Shown here: positions 7,018 through 12,119 of the stretch, in pieces | How positions within the stretch are numbered: position 1 is the first letter of the stretch | Layout: the number at the start of each line of letters is the position of its first letter | NCBI GenBank assembly: GCA_001751155.1 | Contig: MAXR01000232.1 | Coordinates: 1,321-13,439 of the forward strand | Origin: Desulfuromonadales bacterium C00003068 | Lineage (GTDB): Bacteria > Desulfobacterota > Desulfuromonadia > Desulfuromonadales > Desulfuromonadaceae | Reading direction: 5' to 3' | Length of the DNA stretch: 12,119 nucleotides | The notes under the pieces: model-generated | The model's input: only the letters and a program-made list of their open reading frames with translations | Told to the model about the DNA's origin: nothing | Databases searched by the model: none | Program-made: the position numbers and the translations under genes

Positions 7018-8402
7018 GCGGAAAACGAATTTTACTCATCGATAACGAAGAGGGTTTATGTCGGATGATGGAGGCGGTCTTAACCGACAGCAACTATCAG
7101 GTAAAATCCTACACCCGTTCATTTGAAGCAGTCGAAGATTTTCAAAGCGGCGACTATGATTTGGTCATTAGCGATATTAAGATGCCCGGCATGGATGGCC
7201 TTGAGGTATTACAACGAATCCGCCTCAAGGATCAAACTGTACCGGTCATTATGATCACCGCCTACGCCACCGTTGAAACCTCGATTCAAGCGCTGCGCAA
7301 GGGCGCTTACGATATGTTGACCAAGCCATTTGAGCCTGAGGAACTGCTCTACCGCGTCAAGAATGCCCTCAGTCACAACCAATTGGCAGAAGAGAACCGC
7401 GAATTAAAAAAAGAACTCGCTGGCCAATTTTCATTCAAAAACATCATCGGCTCATCATCGAGTCTTAAATCTATCCTTGAAACGGTAGCAAAAGTGGCCG
7501 TGCGTGACACCTCGGTGCTCATCACCGGCGAATCGGGAACCGGCAAAGAACTCATCGCTCTAGCGATCCACCATAACTCGCCACGCAGCAAACAACGCTT
7601 CATGGCCATCAACTGTGGCGCGCTGCCCGAGTCGGTGCTTGAGAGCGAACTGTTTGGCTACAAAAAAGGGGCCTTTACTGGCGCCAATGCCGACCGTAAA
7701 GGGATTTTAGAAGCAGCCAACGGTGGCACTCTTTTCCTCGATGAGATCGGCAACCTCCCCCTTACCGTACAAAAGACACTGCTCCGCTTTCTGCAAGAGC
7801 AAGAATTTATGCGTATTGGTGACACCAAGCCGATCAAGGTTGATGTGCGCATCATCTCAGCTACCAACGCCGATCTCACTCAAGAGATGACCGACGGAAA
7901 CTATCGCGAAGACCTCTACTATCGCCTCAACGTAGTCAACATCCATTTACCACCACTGCGTGAACGCGCTGACGATCTGCCATTGCTAACCGCCCACTTT
8001 ATTCGCCAACAAAATAAAAAATTTGGCACTTCTGTAGAAGGCCTCACACCTGAAGCGATGCAACTGCTGTGCTCCTACAACTGGCCCGGCAATATTCGCC
8101 AAATGGAAAATGTCATTGAAGCCTGCATGACAATGGAAAGTGCTGACCATATCGGCCTGCCGGTATTGTCACAATTCATCACCGCCACCTCAACCATTGC
8201 CAGCAACCCAATGCAAACCAACTCACCCAGCGCAGAGGATTATGCCAAAGCCCTCGGCGATTTTGAAACCCGCTACCTCCTTGATCTGCTCCGCTCCGCA
8301 GGTGGCAATGTCGAAGAGGCGGCAGGCCTCGCTGGCATGAACATGGCCACCATCTACCGCAAATTGAAAAAATATCAGATCAGTAAAGAAGATTATAGCT
8401 AA
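7014..8402 (+). CDS. NtrC-family sigma54-dependent response regulator
   Basis: The product has 462 residues. The receiver domain spans about 1-120, with Asp10, the phospho-acceptor Asp54 (VISDIKMPGMDG), Thr82 and Lys104. The AAA+ domain spans about 143-375, with Walker A GESGTGKE (172-179), the sigma54-contact loop GAFTGA (219-224), Walker B FLDE (241-244) and PPLRERADD. NWPGNIRQMEN stands where most family members have NVRELEN. A Fis-type helix-turn-helix closes the protein (about 415-455, ending GMNMATIYRKLKKYQI). All parts needed to activate RNA polymerase-sigma54 are present. The start overlaps the kinase stop, indicating translational coupling. Two -24/-12 sites lie downstream (8568 and 9777), making the adjacent YaaH-type transporter the most likely target. 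Confidence 0.95.
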   Translation: MSGKRILLIDNEEGLCRMMEAVLTDSNYQVKSYTRSFEAVEDFQSGDYDLVISDIKMPGMDGLEVLQRIRLKDQTVPVIMITAYATVETSIQALRKGAYDMLTKPFEPEELLYRVKNALSHNQLAEENRELKKELAGQFSFKNIIGSSSSLKSILETVAKVAVRDTSVLITGESGTGKELIALAIHHNSPRSKQRFMAINCGALPESVLESELFGYKKGAFTGANADRKGILEAANGGTLFLDEIGNLPLTVQKTLLRFLQEQEFMRIGDTKPIKVDVRIISATNADLTQEMTDGNYREDLYYRLNVVNIHLPPLRERADDLPLLTAHFIRQQNKKFGTSVEGLTPEAMQLLCSYNWPGNIRQMENVIEACMTMESADHIGLPVLSQFITATSTIASNPMQTNSPSAEDYAKALGDFETRYLLDLLRSAGGNVEEAAGLAGMNMATIYRKLKKYQISKEDYS

Positions 8403-8416
8403 TCACCATCGACAAA

Positions 8417-8457
8417 CACCGCGTTCACTTAAAAGAGCTGGGCGCGGTGATCATTTT
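8417..8457 (+). terminator. Possible terminator after the two-component genes
   Basis: CACCGCG (8417-8423) pairs with CGCGGTG (8443-8449) over a 19-nt loop and is followed by ATCATTTT. The large loop and short T-run make it a moderate candidate. It lies 14 nt after the regulator stop codon. The rest of 8403-8567 is the upstream region of the sigma54 promoter and holds only weak dyads such as ATTTA-TG-TAAAT (8460-8471), about 100 bp before the -24 box. Confidence 0.4.
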
Positions 8458-8567
8458 GCATTTATGTAAATCTCTCACAGCATCCCTCCGCTTCACACTC
8501 CTGAATGACCAACACTTACGTTCATAACCGCGCGCAACAATACATATTCGTAATTAAATATCAAAAC

Positions 8568-8583
8568 TGGCACAAGATATGCT
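8568..8583 (+). promoter_or_regulatory. Sigma54 (-24/-12) promoter of the YaaH-type transporter
   Basis: TGGCAC at 8568-8573, five bases, then ATGCT at 8579-8583. The GG and GC doublets have the exact sigma54 spacing, and only one base of the TTGCT block differs from consensus. Predicted transcription start is near 8594, 33 nt before the ATG at 8627. A complete NtrC-type activator gene ends 165 bp upstream. Confidence 0.75.
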
Positions 8584-8626
8584 TCACATACCATTGAGTA
8601 TTAACTACCTCAAGAGGTGATACGCC

Positions 8627-9493
8627 ATGCACACAGAGATCGTCTGTCCTTTTTTTGGCAAAAATGAGGACGATTGCGATATTGGCTGCGAATACATATC
8701 GAGCCACGATGTAAAAATGATTATTAGCTACTGTGCGAGCAACTGCAACGAATGCATTAAATTCAAGGAACTTGCGACCCGATACCCTGAAGTTTTGTCC
8801 ACAACGACAGAGCTTCACATTCAAACTAAAGGAATGAACAAGGAGAACACCATGAAAAATCTTTCCCTGAAAGACACCACTGCCAACCCTGCACCGCTAG
8901 GACTTGTTGGCTTTGGTATGACCACAATTCTACTCAACCTCCACAACGCTGGATTTTTCCCCCTCGACGCCATGATTCTCGGCATGGGAATTTTCTATGG
9001 TGGTTTAGGACAGGTCATTGTCGGCATCATGGAATGGAAGAAAAACAACACCTTTGCCGCCACGGCATTCACCTCATACGGCCTGTTTTGGCTCACTCTG
9101 GTCGCATTGATTCTACTCCCTAAGACAGGAGCTATCCCTGCATCTTCACCATTAGCGATGGGATTCTACCTCAGCTGCTGGGGGCTATTCACTGGCGTAC
9201 TGTTTATCGCGACATTCAAACTTAACCGCGCCCTACAGGTTGTCTTTGGCTCACTCACCCTACTGTTTTTTCTCCTCGCTGCCGGCGACTTTACCGGCAA
9301 TCATGCGTTCAAAGTCATTGCAGGCTATGAGGGTATTTTCTGCGGCCTTTCAGCAATTTACACCGGACTGGCACAGGTGCTGAACGAAGTGTTCAATCGT
9401 GAGGTCGCCCCCCTTGGTGTTGTTGCTACAAACGAAGCAGTAAGTCAGCTAGATGAAGAAGAAGATGATGATGAAGACCTCGTGCTAAATTAA
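8627..9493 (+). CDS. Cys-rich domain fused to a GPR1/FUN34/YaaH (acetate/succinate) transporter
   Basis: The frame encodes 288 residues. Residues 1-50 form a small soluble module with six cysteines (7, 17, 21, 36, 40, 43) and His27 ([23 protein letters not shown]), perhaps a metal or redox site; I cannot name it. Residues 76-288 are a complete YaaH/SatP-type protein: signature NPAPLGL (87-93), six transmembrane helices, and an acidic tail (DEEEDDDED). E. coli SatP, an acetate/succinate:proton symporter, has 188 residues, so the extension is extra. Start 8627 has AGAGGTGA 6 nt upstream. An in-frame ATG at 8852 has AAGGAG 6 nt upstream and would give a standard 213-residue transporter. No stop separates the parts. 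The sigma54 promoter at 8568 indicates control by the neighbouring NtrC-type regulator. Confidence 0.85.
   Translation: MHTEIVCPFFGKNEDDCDIGCEYISSHDVKMIISYCASNCNECIKFKELATRYPEVLSTTTELHIQTKGMNKENTMKNLSLKDTTANPAPLGLVGFGMTTILLNLHNAGFFPLDAMILGMGIFYGGLGQVIVGIMEWKKNNTFAATAFTSYGLFWLTLVALILLPKTGAIPASSPLAMGFYLSCWGLFTGVLFIATFKLNRALQVVFGSLTLLFFLLAAGDFTGNHAFKVIAGYEGIFCGLSAIYTGLAQVLNEVFNREVAPLGVVATNEAVSQLDEEEDDDEDLVLN
8840..8854 (+). promoter_or_regulatory. Internal ribosome binding site and start of the transporter
   Basis: AAGGAG (8840-8845), six bases, then ATG (8852-8854), in frame with the ATG at 8627. This is the strongest ribosome binding site of the gene and sits exactly where YaaH homologues begin, so a 213-residue transporter is probably made besides or instead of the fusion. 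Confidence 0.6.
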
Positions 9494-9526
9494 CCAACTA
9501 GAGAACTTGCAATTATGAACATTTAT

Positions 9527-9564
9527 GGTAGGGCTGTTTTGCACGAATGCGAAACAGCCCCACC
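9527..9564 (+). terminator. Long hairpin after the transporter gene
   Basis: GGT-A-GGGCTGTTTTGC (9527-9542) pairs with GCGAAACAGCCC-C-ACC (9549-9564) across the loop ACGAAT, with one mismatch and one G-U pair. It lies 34 nt after the stop codon. It lacks a T-tract in either direction, so it may be a processing or stabilising hairpin rather than an efficient terminator. Confidence 0.45.
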
Positions 9565-9575
9565 TTAGCCACTAG

Positions 9576-9590
9576 CCAGTGTAACACTGG
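9576..9590. promoter_or_regulatory. Perfect dyad, possible activator site
   Basis: CCAGTGT-A-ACACTGG is a perfect 7-bp inverted repeat with a single central base, which suits a dimeric DNA-binding protein rather than an RNA hairpin. It lies about 187 bp before the second sigma54 promoter, a plausible distance for an upstream activator. Another looser dyad, GGTTGT/ACAACC, is at 9605-9627. No gene is convincing in 9494-9776. Confidence 0.3.
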
Positions 9591-9776
9591 TCTTAAATAC
9601 AACAGGTTGTCACAACTTGGAACAACCCTAACTTTAATATTTATTTCTTTTCGCATCCATGCAAAATCGCTCCCGCAGCGAGTCTGACAGCGCACAGCAT
9701 TCCACCGAAAATAAAACTTCTAAATTACAACCGGTTACACCAATAACAAACACTACGTCATCAACAATCAAACAAT

Positions 9777-9792
9777 TGGCACACCCTCTGCA
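9777..9792 (+). promoter_or_regulatory. Second sigma54 (-24/-12) promoter
   Basis: TGGCAC (9777-9782, preceded by T), five bases, then CTGCA (9788-9792), with exact GG-GC spacing and one departure from the TTGCA block. Predicted start is near 9803. No gene with a start codon follows before the terminator at 9971-9997, so the product would be a short RNA, unless readthrough reaches efp. Confidence 0.55.
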
Positions 9793-9802
9793 ATTTACTA
9801 AG

Positions 9803-10003
9803 ATAATTAATCGCGGTCATCAACAACATACAAGCTATATCTACGGCGACCCATACCAATCGCTTAAATTTAGTGTTGAAGATCTGCTGTTCTACCAAAA
9901 CAGCGGTAAGCCGTTCAGCGTTATACGTAAATCCCATACCTATACCAAACCACATAACGCTATAATTACGAAAAGCCACCCAACAAGGGTGGCTTTTTCG
10001 TTT
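9803..10003 (+). ncRNA. Putative sigma54-dependent small RNA
   Basis: The interval runs from the predicted start of the -24/-12 promoter at 9777-9792 to the end of the T-run of the intrinsic terminator at 9971-9997, about 200 nt. It contains no ATG between the start and the terminator. It includes an internal hairpin (9884-9906) that is an inverted copy of the repeats at 1202-1294. The terminator has no other evident + strand transcript to end, since the transporter stops 480 nt earlier and efp starts 70 nt later. No known RNA family is recognised. The alternative is an unexpressed intergenic region. Confidence 0.4.
9884..9906. repeat. Fourth, inverted copy of the hairpin repeat
   Basis: GCTGTTCTACCAAAACAGC (9886-9904) equals the reverse complement of the core of the third repeat at 1271-1294 except for one additional T. 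The flanking C-G and T-G pairs extend the stem to 8 bp. It lies in the middle of the putative small RNA, 8.6 kb from the three other copies. Confidence 0.65.
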
Positions 10004-10005
10004 TA
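9971..10005 (+). terminator. Intrinsic terminator before efp
   Basis: AAAAGCCACCC (9971-9981) pairs perfectly with GGGTGGCTTTT (9987-9997) around the loop AACAA, followed by TCGTTTTA. The A-run before the stem would also make it work on the opposite strand. It ends whatever is transcribed from the sigma54 promoter at 9777 and isolates efp from upstream. Confidence 0.85.
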
Positions 10006-10008
10006 TCC

Positions 10009-10037
10009 ATGACAATTGTTAGCCCGTGTGGTTAAAT
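10009..10037 (+). promoter_or_regulatory. Candidate efp promoter
   Basis: ATGACA (10009-10014) and TTAAAT (10032-10037) are separated by 17 bp. The match to sigma70 consensus is moderate. It is the best candidate between the terminator at 9971-9997 and the efp start at 10070, a gap that must hold the efp promoter if the terminator is efficient. Confidence 0.35.
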
Positions 10038-10069
10038 TGTGCCCCATTTAATAATAAGGAGTACGATCT

Positions 10070-10633
10070 ATGTATAGTTGTTCTGACCTGAAAAAGGGTC
10101 TTAAAATTATGATCGATGGCGAGCCTCATGTCATTGCTGGTTTCGACTTTACCAAGCCCGGCAAAGGTCAAGCGCTATACAAGTGTAAACTGCGCAACAT
10201 GATCAACGGATCACTGTTTGTTCGCACTTACCGCAGTGGCGAAAGCTTCCCACCAGCGCCCCTTGAAGAGCGCGACATGCAGTACCTGTATCAAGATGAT
10301 ACCGGCTATGTATTCATGGACACCAAAACGTATGACCAAATATCTCTCAGCGAAGCAACCCTAGCTGACGATAAATATTTTCTCGTCGACAATATGGAAG
10401 TTAAAATATTGATGTTTGACGAGTTAGGCATCGGCATCACCCTGCCTATTTTCGTTAACCTGCGCGTCACCCAATCAGAGCCGTGGGTTAAAGGCGATAC
10501 CGCAGCCGGCAACAACAAGCCCGCAACGGTTGAAACAGGTTTTACCCTGCAAGTGCCTTCATTTGTTGACGAGGGTGTGTTGATCCAAATTGACACCCGT
10601 ACCGGTGACTACGTAACGCGCGTTAAAGAATAA
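10070..10633 (+). CDS. efp: Translation elongation factor P
   Basis: The product has 187 residues, the usual length for EF-P, which binds ribosomes stalled at polyproline stretches and stimulates peptide-bond formation. The N-terminal KOW-like domain carries the loop KPGKGQA with the modifiable Lys32, equivalent to the lysine that E. coli beta-lysylates. Two OB-type domains follow, with the late signature KGDTAAGNNKPATVETG (about 141-157) and VPSFVDEGVLIQIDTRTGDYVTRVK at the end. The ATG at 10070 has AAGGAG (10056-10061) 8 nt upstream. The modifying enzyme gene epmA starts 7 nt after the stop, and a terminator inside epmA probably ends most efp transcripts. No epmB is present in the window. 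Confidence 0.97.
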   Translation: MYSCSDLKKGLKIMIDGEPHVIAGFDFTKPGKGQALYKCKLRNMINGSLFVRTYRSGESFPPAPLEERDMQYLYQDDTGYVFMDTKTYDQISLSEATLADDKYFLVDNMEVKILMFDELGIGITLPIFVNLRVTQSEPWVKGDTAAGNNKPATVETGFTLQVPSFVDEGVLIQIDTRTGDYVTRVKE

Positions 10634-10640
10634 CAACAGC

Positions 10641-11555
10641 ATGGCCGCGTACAACAATGGCCTTGCGTCAAAGCAGCAGCGACTCATACAAAGAGCCCGA
10701 ATTTTATCTGAAATTCGGGCTTTTTTTGGCCAGCATCAGTTTCTAGAAGTGGAAACACCACAGCGCATTCCATGCAACGCCCCCGAACTGTATATCGACC
10801 CAATCGCCAGCGATGACCACAGCTTGCACACCTCACCAGAATTGTGCATGAAACGCCTTCTTGCTGCGGGCTACCCACTCATATTTCAACTGTGTCACTG
10901 TTGGCGTTCTGCTGAACGCGGCCAAAAGCATCTACCCGAGTTCACCATGCTGGAATGGTATCGCAGCAACAGCGACTACAACGAGTTGATGCTGGATTGC
11001 GAAAGACTCATTCGTCATCTTGTGCCAACAGGGATTCTTCAGTACCAAGAGGTGAAAATTGACCTCACCACCCCCTTTGAGCGACTCACCCTCGAACAAG
11101 CCTTTATGCTCCATGCGCCAGTCACTCTTCAGCACGCCATTGACACCGATTGTTTTGAAGAACACTACAGCCAATACGTTGAACCGCAACTCGGCACAAC
11201 CAAACCAACCATCATCTACGATTTCCCCACCAGTATGGCGGCCCTAGCGTGTATTAAAGATGATGATCCTCAGCACGCGGAGCGTTTCGAGCTTTACATT
11301 GCTGGCGTTGAAGTGGCCAATGCCTTTAGTGAGCTGACCGACGCCGAAGAACAACGCCGTCGCTTCACCGTTGAGGAACAGCAACGACGCGACCTTGGCA
11401 AGGCACCGACTGCACTGCCAGAACCTTTTTTAAACGAGCTCTCACTGATGCCCCCCTCTGCTGGTATTGCCCTCGGCATTGACCGACTCGTCATGCTACT
11501 GACCGATGCCGATCGCATCGATGAGGTGGTAGCCTTTTGTCCTGAAGATCTGTAA
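10641..11555 (+). CDS. epmA: EF-P--(R)-beta-lysine ligase EpmA (PoxA/GenX)
   Basis: The product has 304 residues (E. coli EpmA has 325), a class II lysyl-tRNA synthetase catalytic core without the anticodon-binding domain. Visible are LIQRARILSEIRAFF and FLEVETP (motif 1 region), HTSPELCMKRLL (64-74), motif 2 as CWRSAERGQKHLPEFTMLEWY, GVEVANAFSELTDAEEQ, and motif 3 as AGIALGIDRLVML. Ala277 in GIALGIDR corresponds to the Ala298 of E. coli EpmA, where true LysRS has Gly; this supports EpmA over LysRS. It activates beta-lysine and joins it to the EF-P lysine. The start lies 7 nt after efp with no clear ribosome binding site, suggesting translational coupling. A complete intrinsic terminator lies in codons 18-29. 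Confidence 0.95.
   Translation: MAAYNNGLASKQQRLIQRARILSEIRAFFGQHQFLEVETPQRIPCNAPELYIDPIASDDHSLHTSPELCMKRLLAAGYPLIFQLCHCWRSAERGQKHLPEFTMLEWYRSNSDYNELMLDCERLIRHLVPTGILQYQEVKIDLTTPFERLTLEQAFMLHAPVTLQHAIDTDCFEEHYSQYVEPQLGTTKPTIIYDFPTSMAALACIKDDDPQHAERFELYIAGVEVANAFSELTDAEEQRRRFTVEEQQRRDLGKAPTALPEPFLNELSLMPPSAGIALGIDRLVMLLTDADRIDEVVAFCPEDL
10694..10727 (+). terminator. Intrinsic terminator inside the 5' end of epmA
   Basis: AGCCCGAATTT (10694-10704) pairs perfectly with AAATTCGGGCT (10711-10721) around the loop TATCTG, directly followed by seven T in all (10721-10727). The hairpin lies 61 nt after the efp stop codon and within codons 18-29 of epmA, a stretch conserved in EpmA proteins (RA-I--EIR-FF). 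It most likely ends most efp transcripts and lowers epmA expression; ribosomes entering epmA could prevent its folding. Confidence 0.8.
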
Positions 11556-11837
11556 TCCCCTACCAAATCTTTGTTTTGTTTAAAACAATCACCTAAACCA
11601 TCACCATCCCCCCCTCAACTTAACTAAACGCAAACATCTTATCCGCCACTTCTTTCAGGAGGTGAAAAACAGCGCGTCACCTGACGCAAAAAAATGATCT
11701 TACCGTACTTGTCTCCACGCACGATCCACACGTCTCTAACCAATTCAATCAGCTAGTTAGCCTCAAGATGTAGAGTTGACCACACAACGCGGTACATACC
11801 CCCGTAATGATTGAGAGAATCTAATCAACTAACATCT
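11556..11837. other. Convergent intergenic region with a small terminator-like hairpin
   Basis: No gene is evident. GCGTCA/TGACGC (11674-11687) forms a tight hairpin; read on the minus strand it is followed by GCTGTTTTT, so it could terminate the leftward receiver gene, though 150 bp after its stop. An alternative pairing joins AGGTGA (11660-11665) with TCACCT (11677-11682). AT-rich TTGTTTAAAACAA near 11576-11588 may serve as a weak rightward stop for epmA. On the + strand AGGAGGTGA at 11657-11665 is not followed by a usable start codon. Confidence 0.4.
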
Positions 11838-12119
11838 CTAGGTATCAGCAAGCTGTTCATTCTCACCGTCCAGTACCCGCCTCACAGTCTGCAATAATCC
11901 CGGCAAGGCCAGCGGCTTCATACAGAAAGCATCAATCCCTTGCTGCCTTGCTTGGTCTTCATCAATCTTACTGCTGAAGCCAGTACAGAGGATGGTACGC
12001 AGATCAGGTCTGATTTTTTTAAGTTCCTGAATAAGATCCTTGCCAGTCAGATCAGGCATGGTCTGGTCAGTGATCACCATGTCAAAGTGATCAGGGTTAG
12101 CCGTGAAGAGTTTCAGGGC
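11838..12119 (-). CDS. C-terminal receiver domain of a two-component protein (partial)
   Basis: The minus-strand frame is open to the window edge, beginning ALKLFTANPDHFDMVITDQTMPD, so the gene starts beyond 12119. The visible 93 residues are most of a CheY-like receiver: the phospho-acceptor Asp in MVITDQTMPDLTG, the conserved Thr in ILCTGFSS and Lys in CMKPLALPGL, ending after the last helix with LDGENEQLADT. The style (LCTGFSS, GIDAFCMKPL, domain at the extreme C-terminus) is typical of hybrid histidine kinases, but a single-domain response regulator cannot be excluded because the N-terminus is missing. It converges on epmA, with 282 bp between the stops. Confidence 0.88.
   Translation of the reverse strand, partial: ALKLFTANPDHFDMVITDQTMPDLTGKDLIQELKKIRPDLRTILCTGFSSKIDEDQARQQGIDAFCMKPLALPGLLQTVRRVLDGENEQLADT

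Noticed and set aside
9659..10012. 117-codon frame between the transporter and efp
   Set aside because: No ribosome binding site, a low-complexity Ser/Thr/Asn/Gln start, and both a sigma54 promoter and an intrinsic terminator lie inside it. A stretch near 9865-9935 has gene-like codons, so a relic is not excluded.
9761..10015. 84-codon minus-strand frame
   Set aside because: It begins on the far side of the terminator hairpin, lacks a ribosome binding site and resembles no family I know.
10641..11555. Lysyl-tRNA synthetase
   Set aside because: It lacks the anticodon-binding domain, has EpmA-type GIALGIDR in place of the LysRS Gly, and follows efp directly.
11694..11756. 20-codon frame (MILPYLSP...) after AGGAGGTGA
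   Set aside because: The start is 28 nt from the ribosome binding site and the peptide has no gene-like features.

Overview
The window looks like chromosomal DNA from a Gram-negative, probably deltaproteobacterial (Desulfuromonas/Geobacter-like) anaerobe. The signs are a double-Cache histidine kinase paired with an NtrC-type regulator, a sigma54 promoter in front of an acetate (GPR1/FUN34/YaaH) transporter carrying a Cys-rich N-terminal extension, and an efp-epmA pair. This placement rests on gene content and style only; no database was searched.

Region 1 (1-2885). The 3' end of an unrecognised polytopic membrane protein gene is followed by about 600 bp without a convincing gene. Next comes a decayed, frameshifted second copy of that gene's 3' end (967-1186), then three near-identical hairpins, another inverted repeat, and an intact 501-residue permease-like protein (probably DUF3360). 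A good sigma70-type promoter (852-879) appears to transcribe the remnant and hairpins as a roughly 490-nt leader of the permease gene. A strong 17-bp terminator closes the unit.

Region 2 (3274-8402). A same-strand cluster encodes a stand-alone cyclic-nucleotide-binding protein, an AI-2E/PerM-family membrane protein, a membrane histidine kinase with two Cache sensor modules, and a sigma54-dependent NtrC-family regulator. Kinase and regulator overlap by 4 nt.

Region 3 (8403-10069). Directly downstream, a -24/-12 promoter precedes a gene that joins a small six-cysteine domain to a YaaH/SatP carboxylate transporter. An excellent internal ribosome binding site could also produce the transporter alone. 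A second -24/-12 site (9777-9792) lies in the next intergenic region and ends about 200 nt later at an intrinsic terminator, so it may drive a sigma54-dependent small RNA. That RNA would contain an inverted copy of the hairpin found three times upstream of the permease. The simplest model is that the kinase/regulator pair senses a small carboxylate and switches on the transporter, and perhaps the RNA, through sigma54.

Region 4 (10070-12119). efp (elongation factor P, with the modifiable lysine) is followed by epmA, the EF-P beta-lysine ligase. A canonical intrinsic terminator lies inside the conserved 5' coding region of epmA and probably sets the efp:epmA ratio. The window ends with the C-terminal receiver domain of a convergent two-component protein, cut by the window edge.
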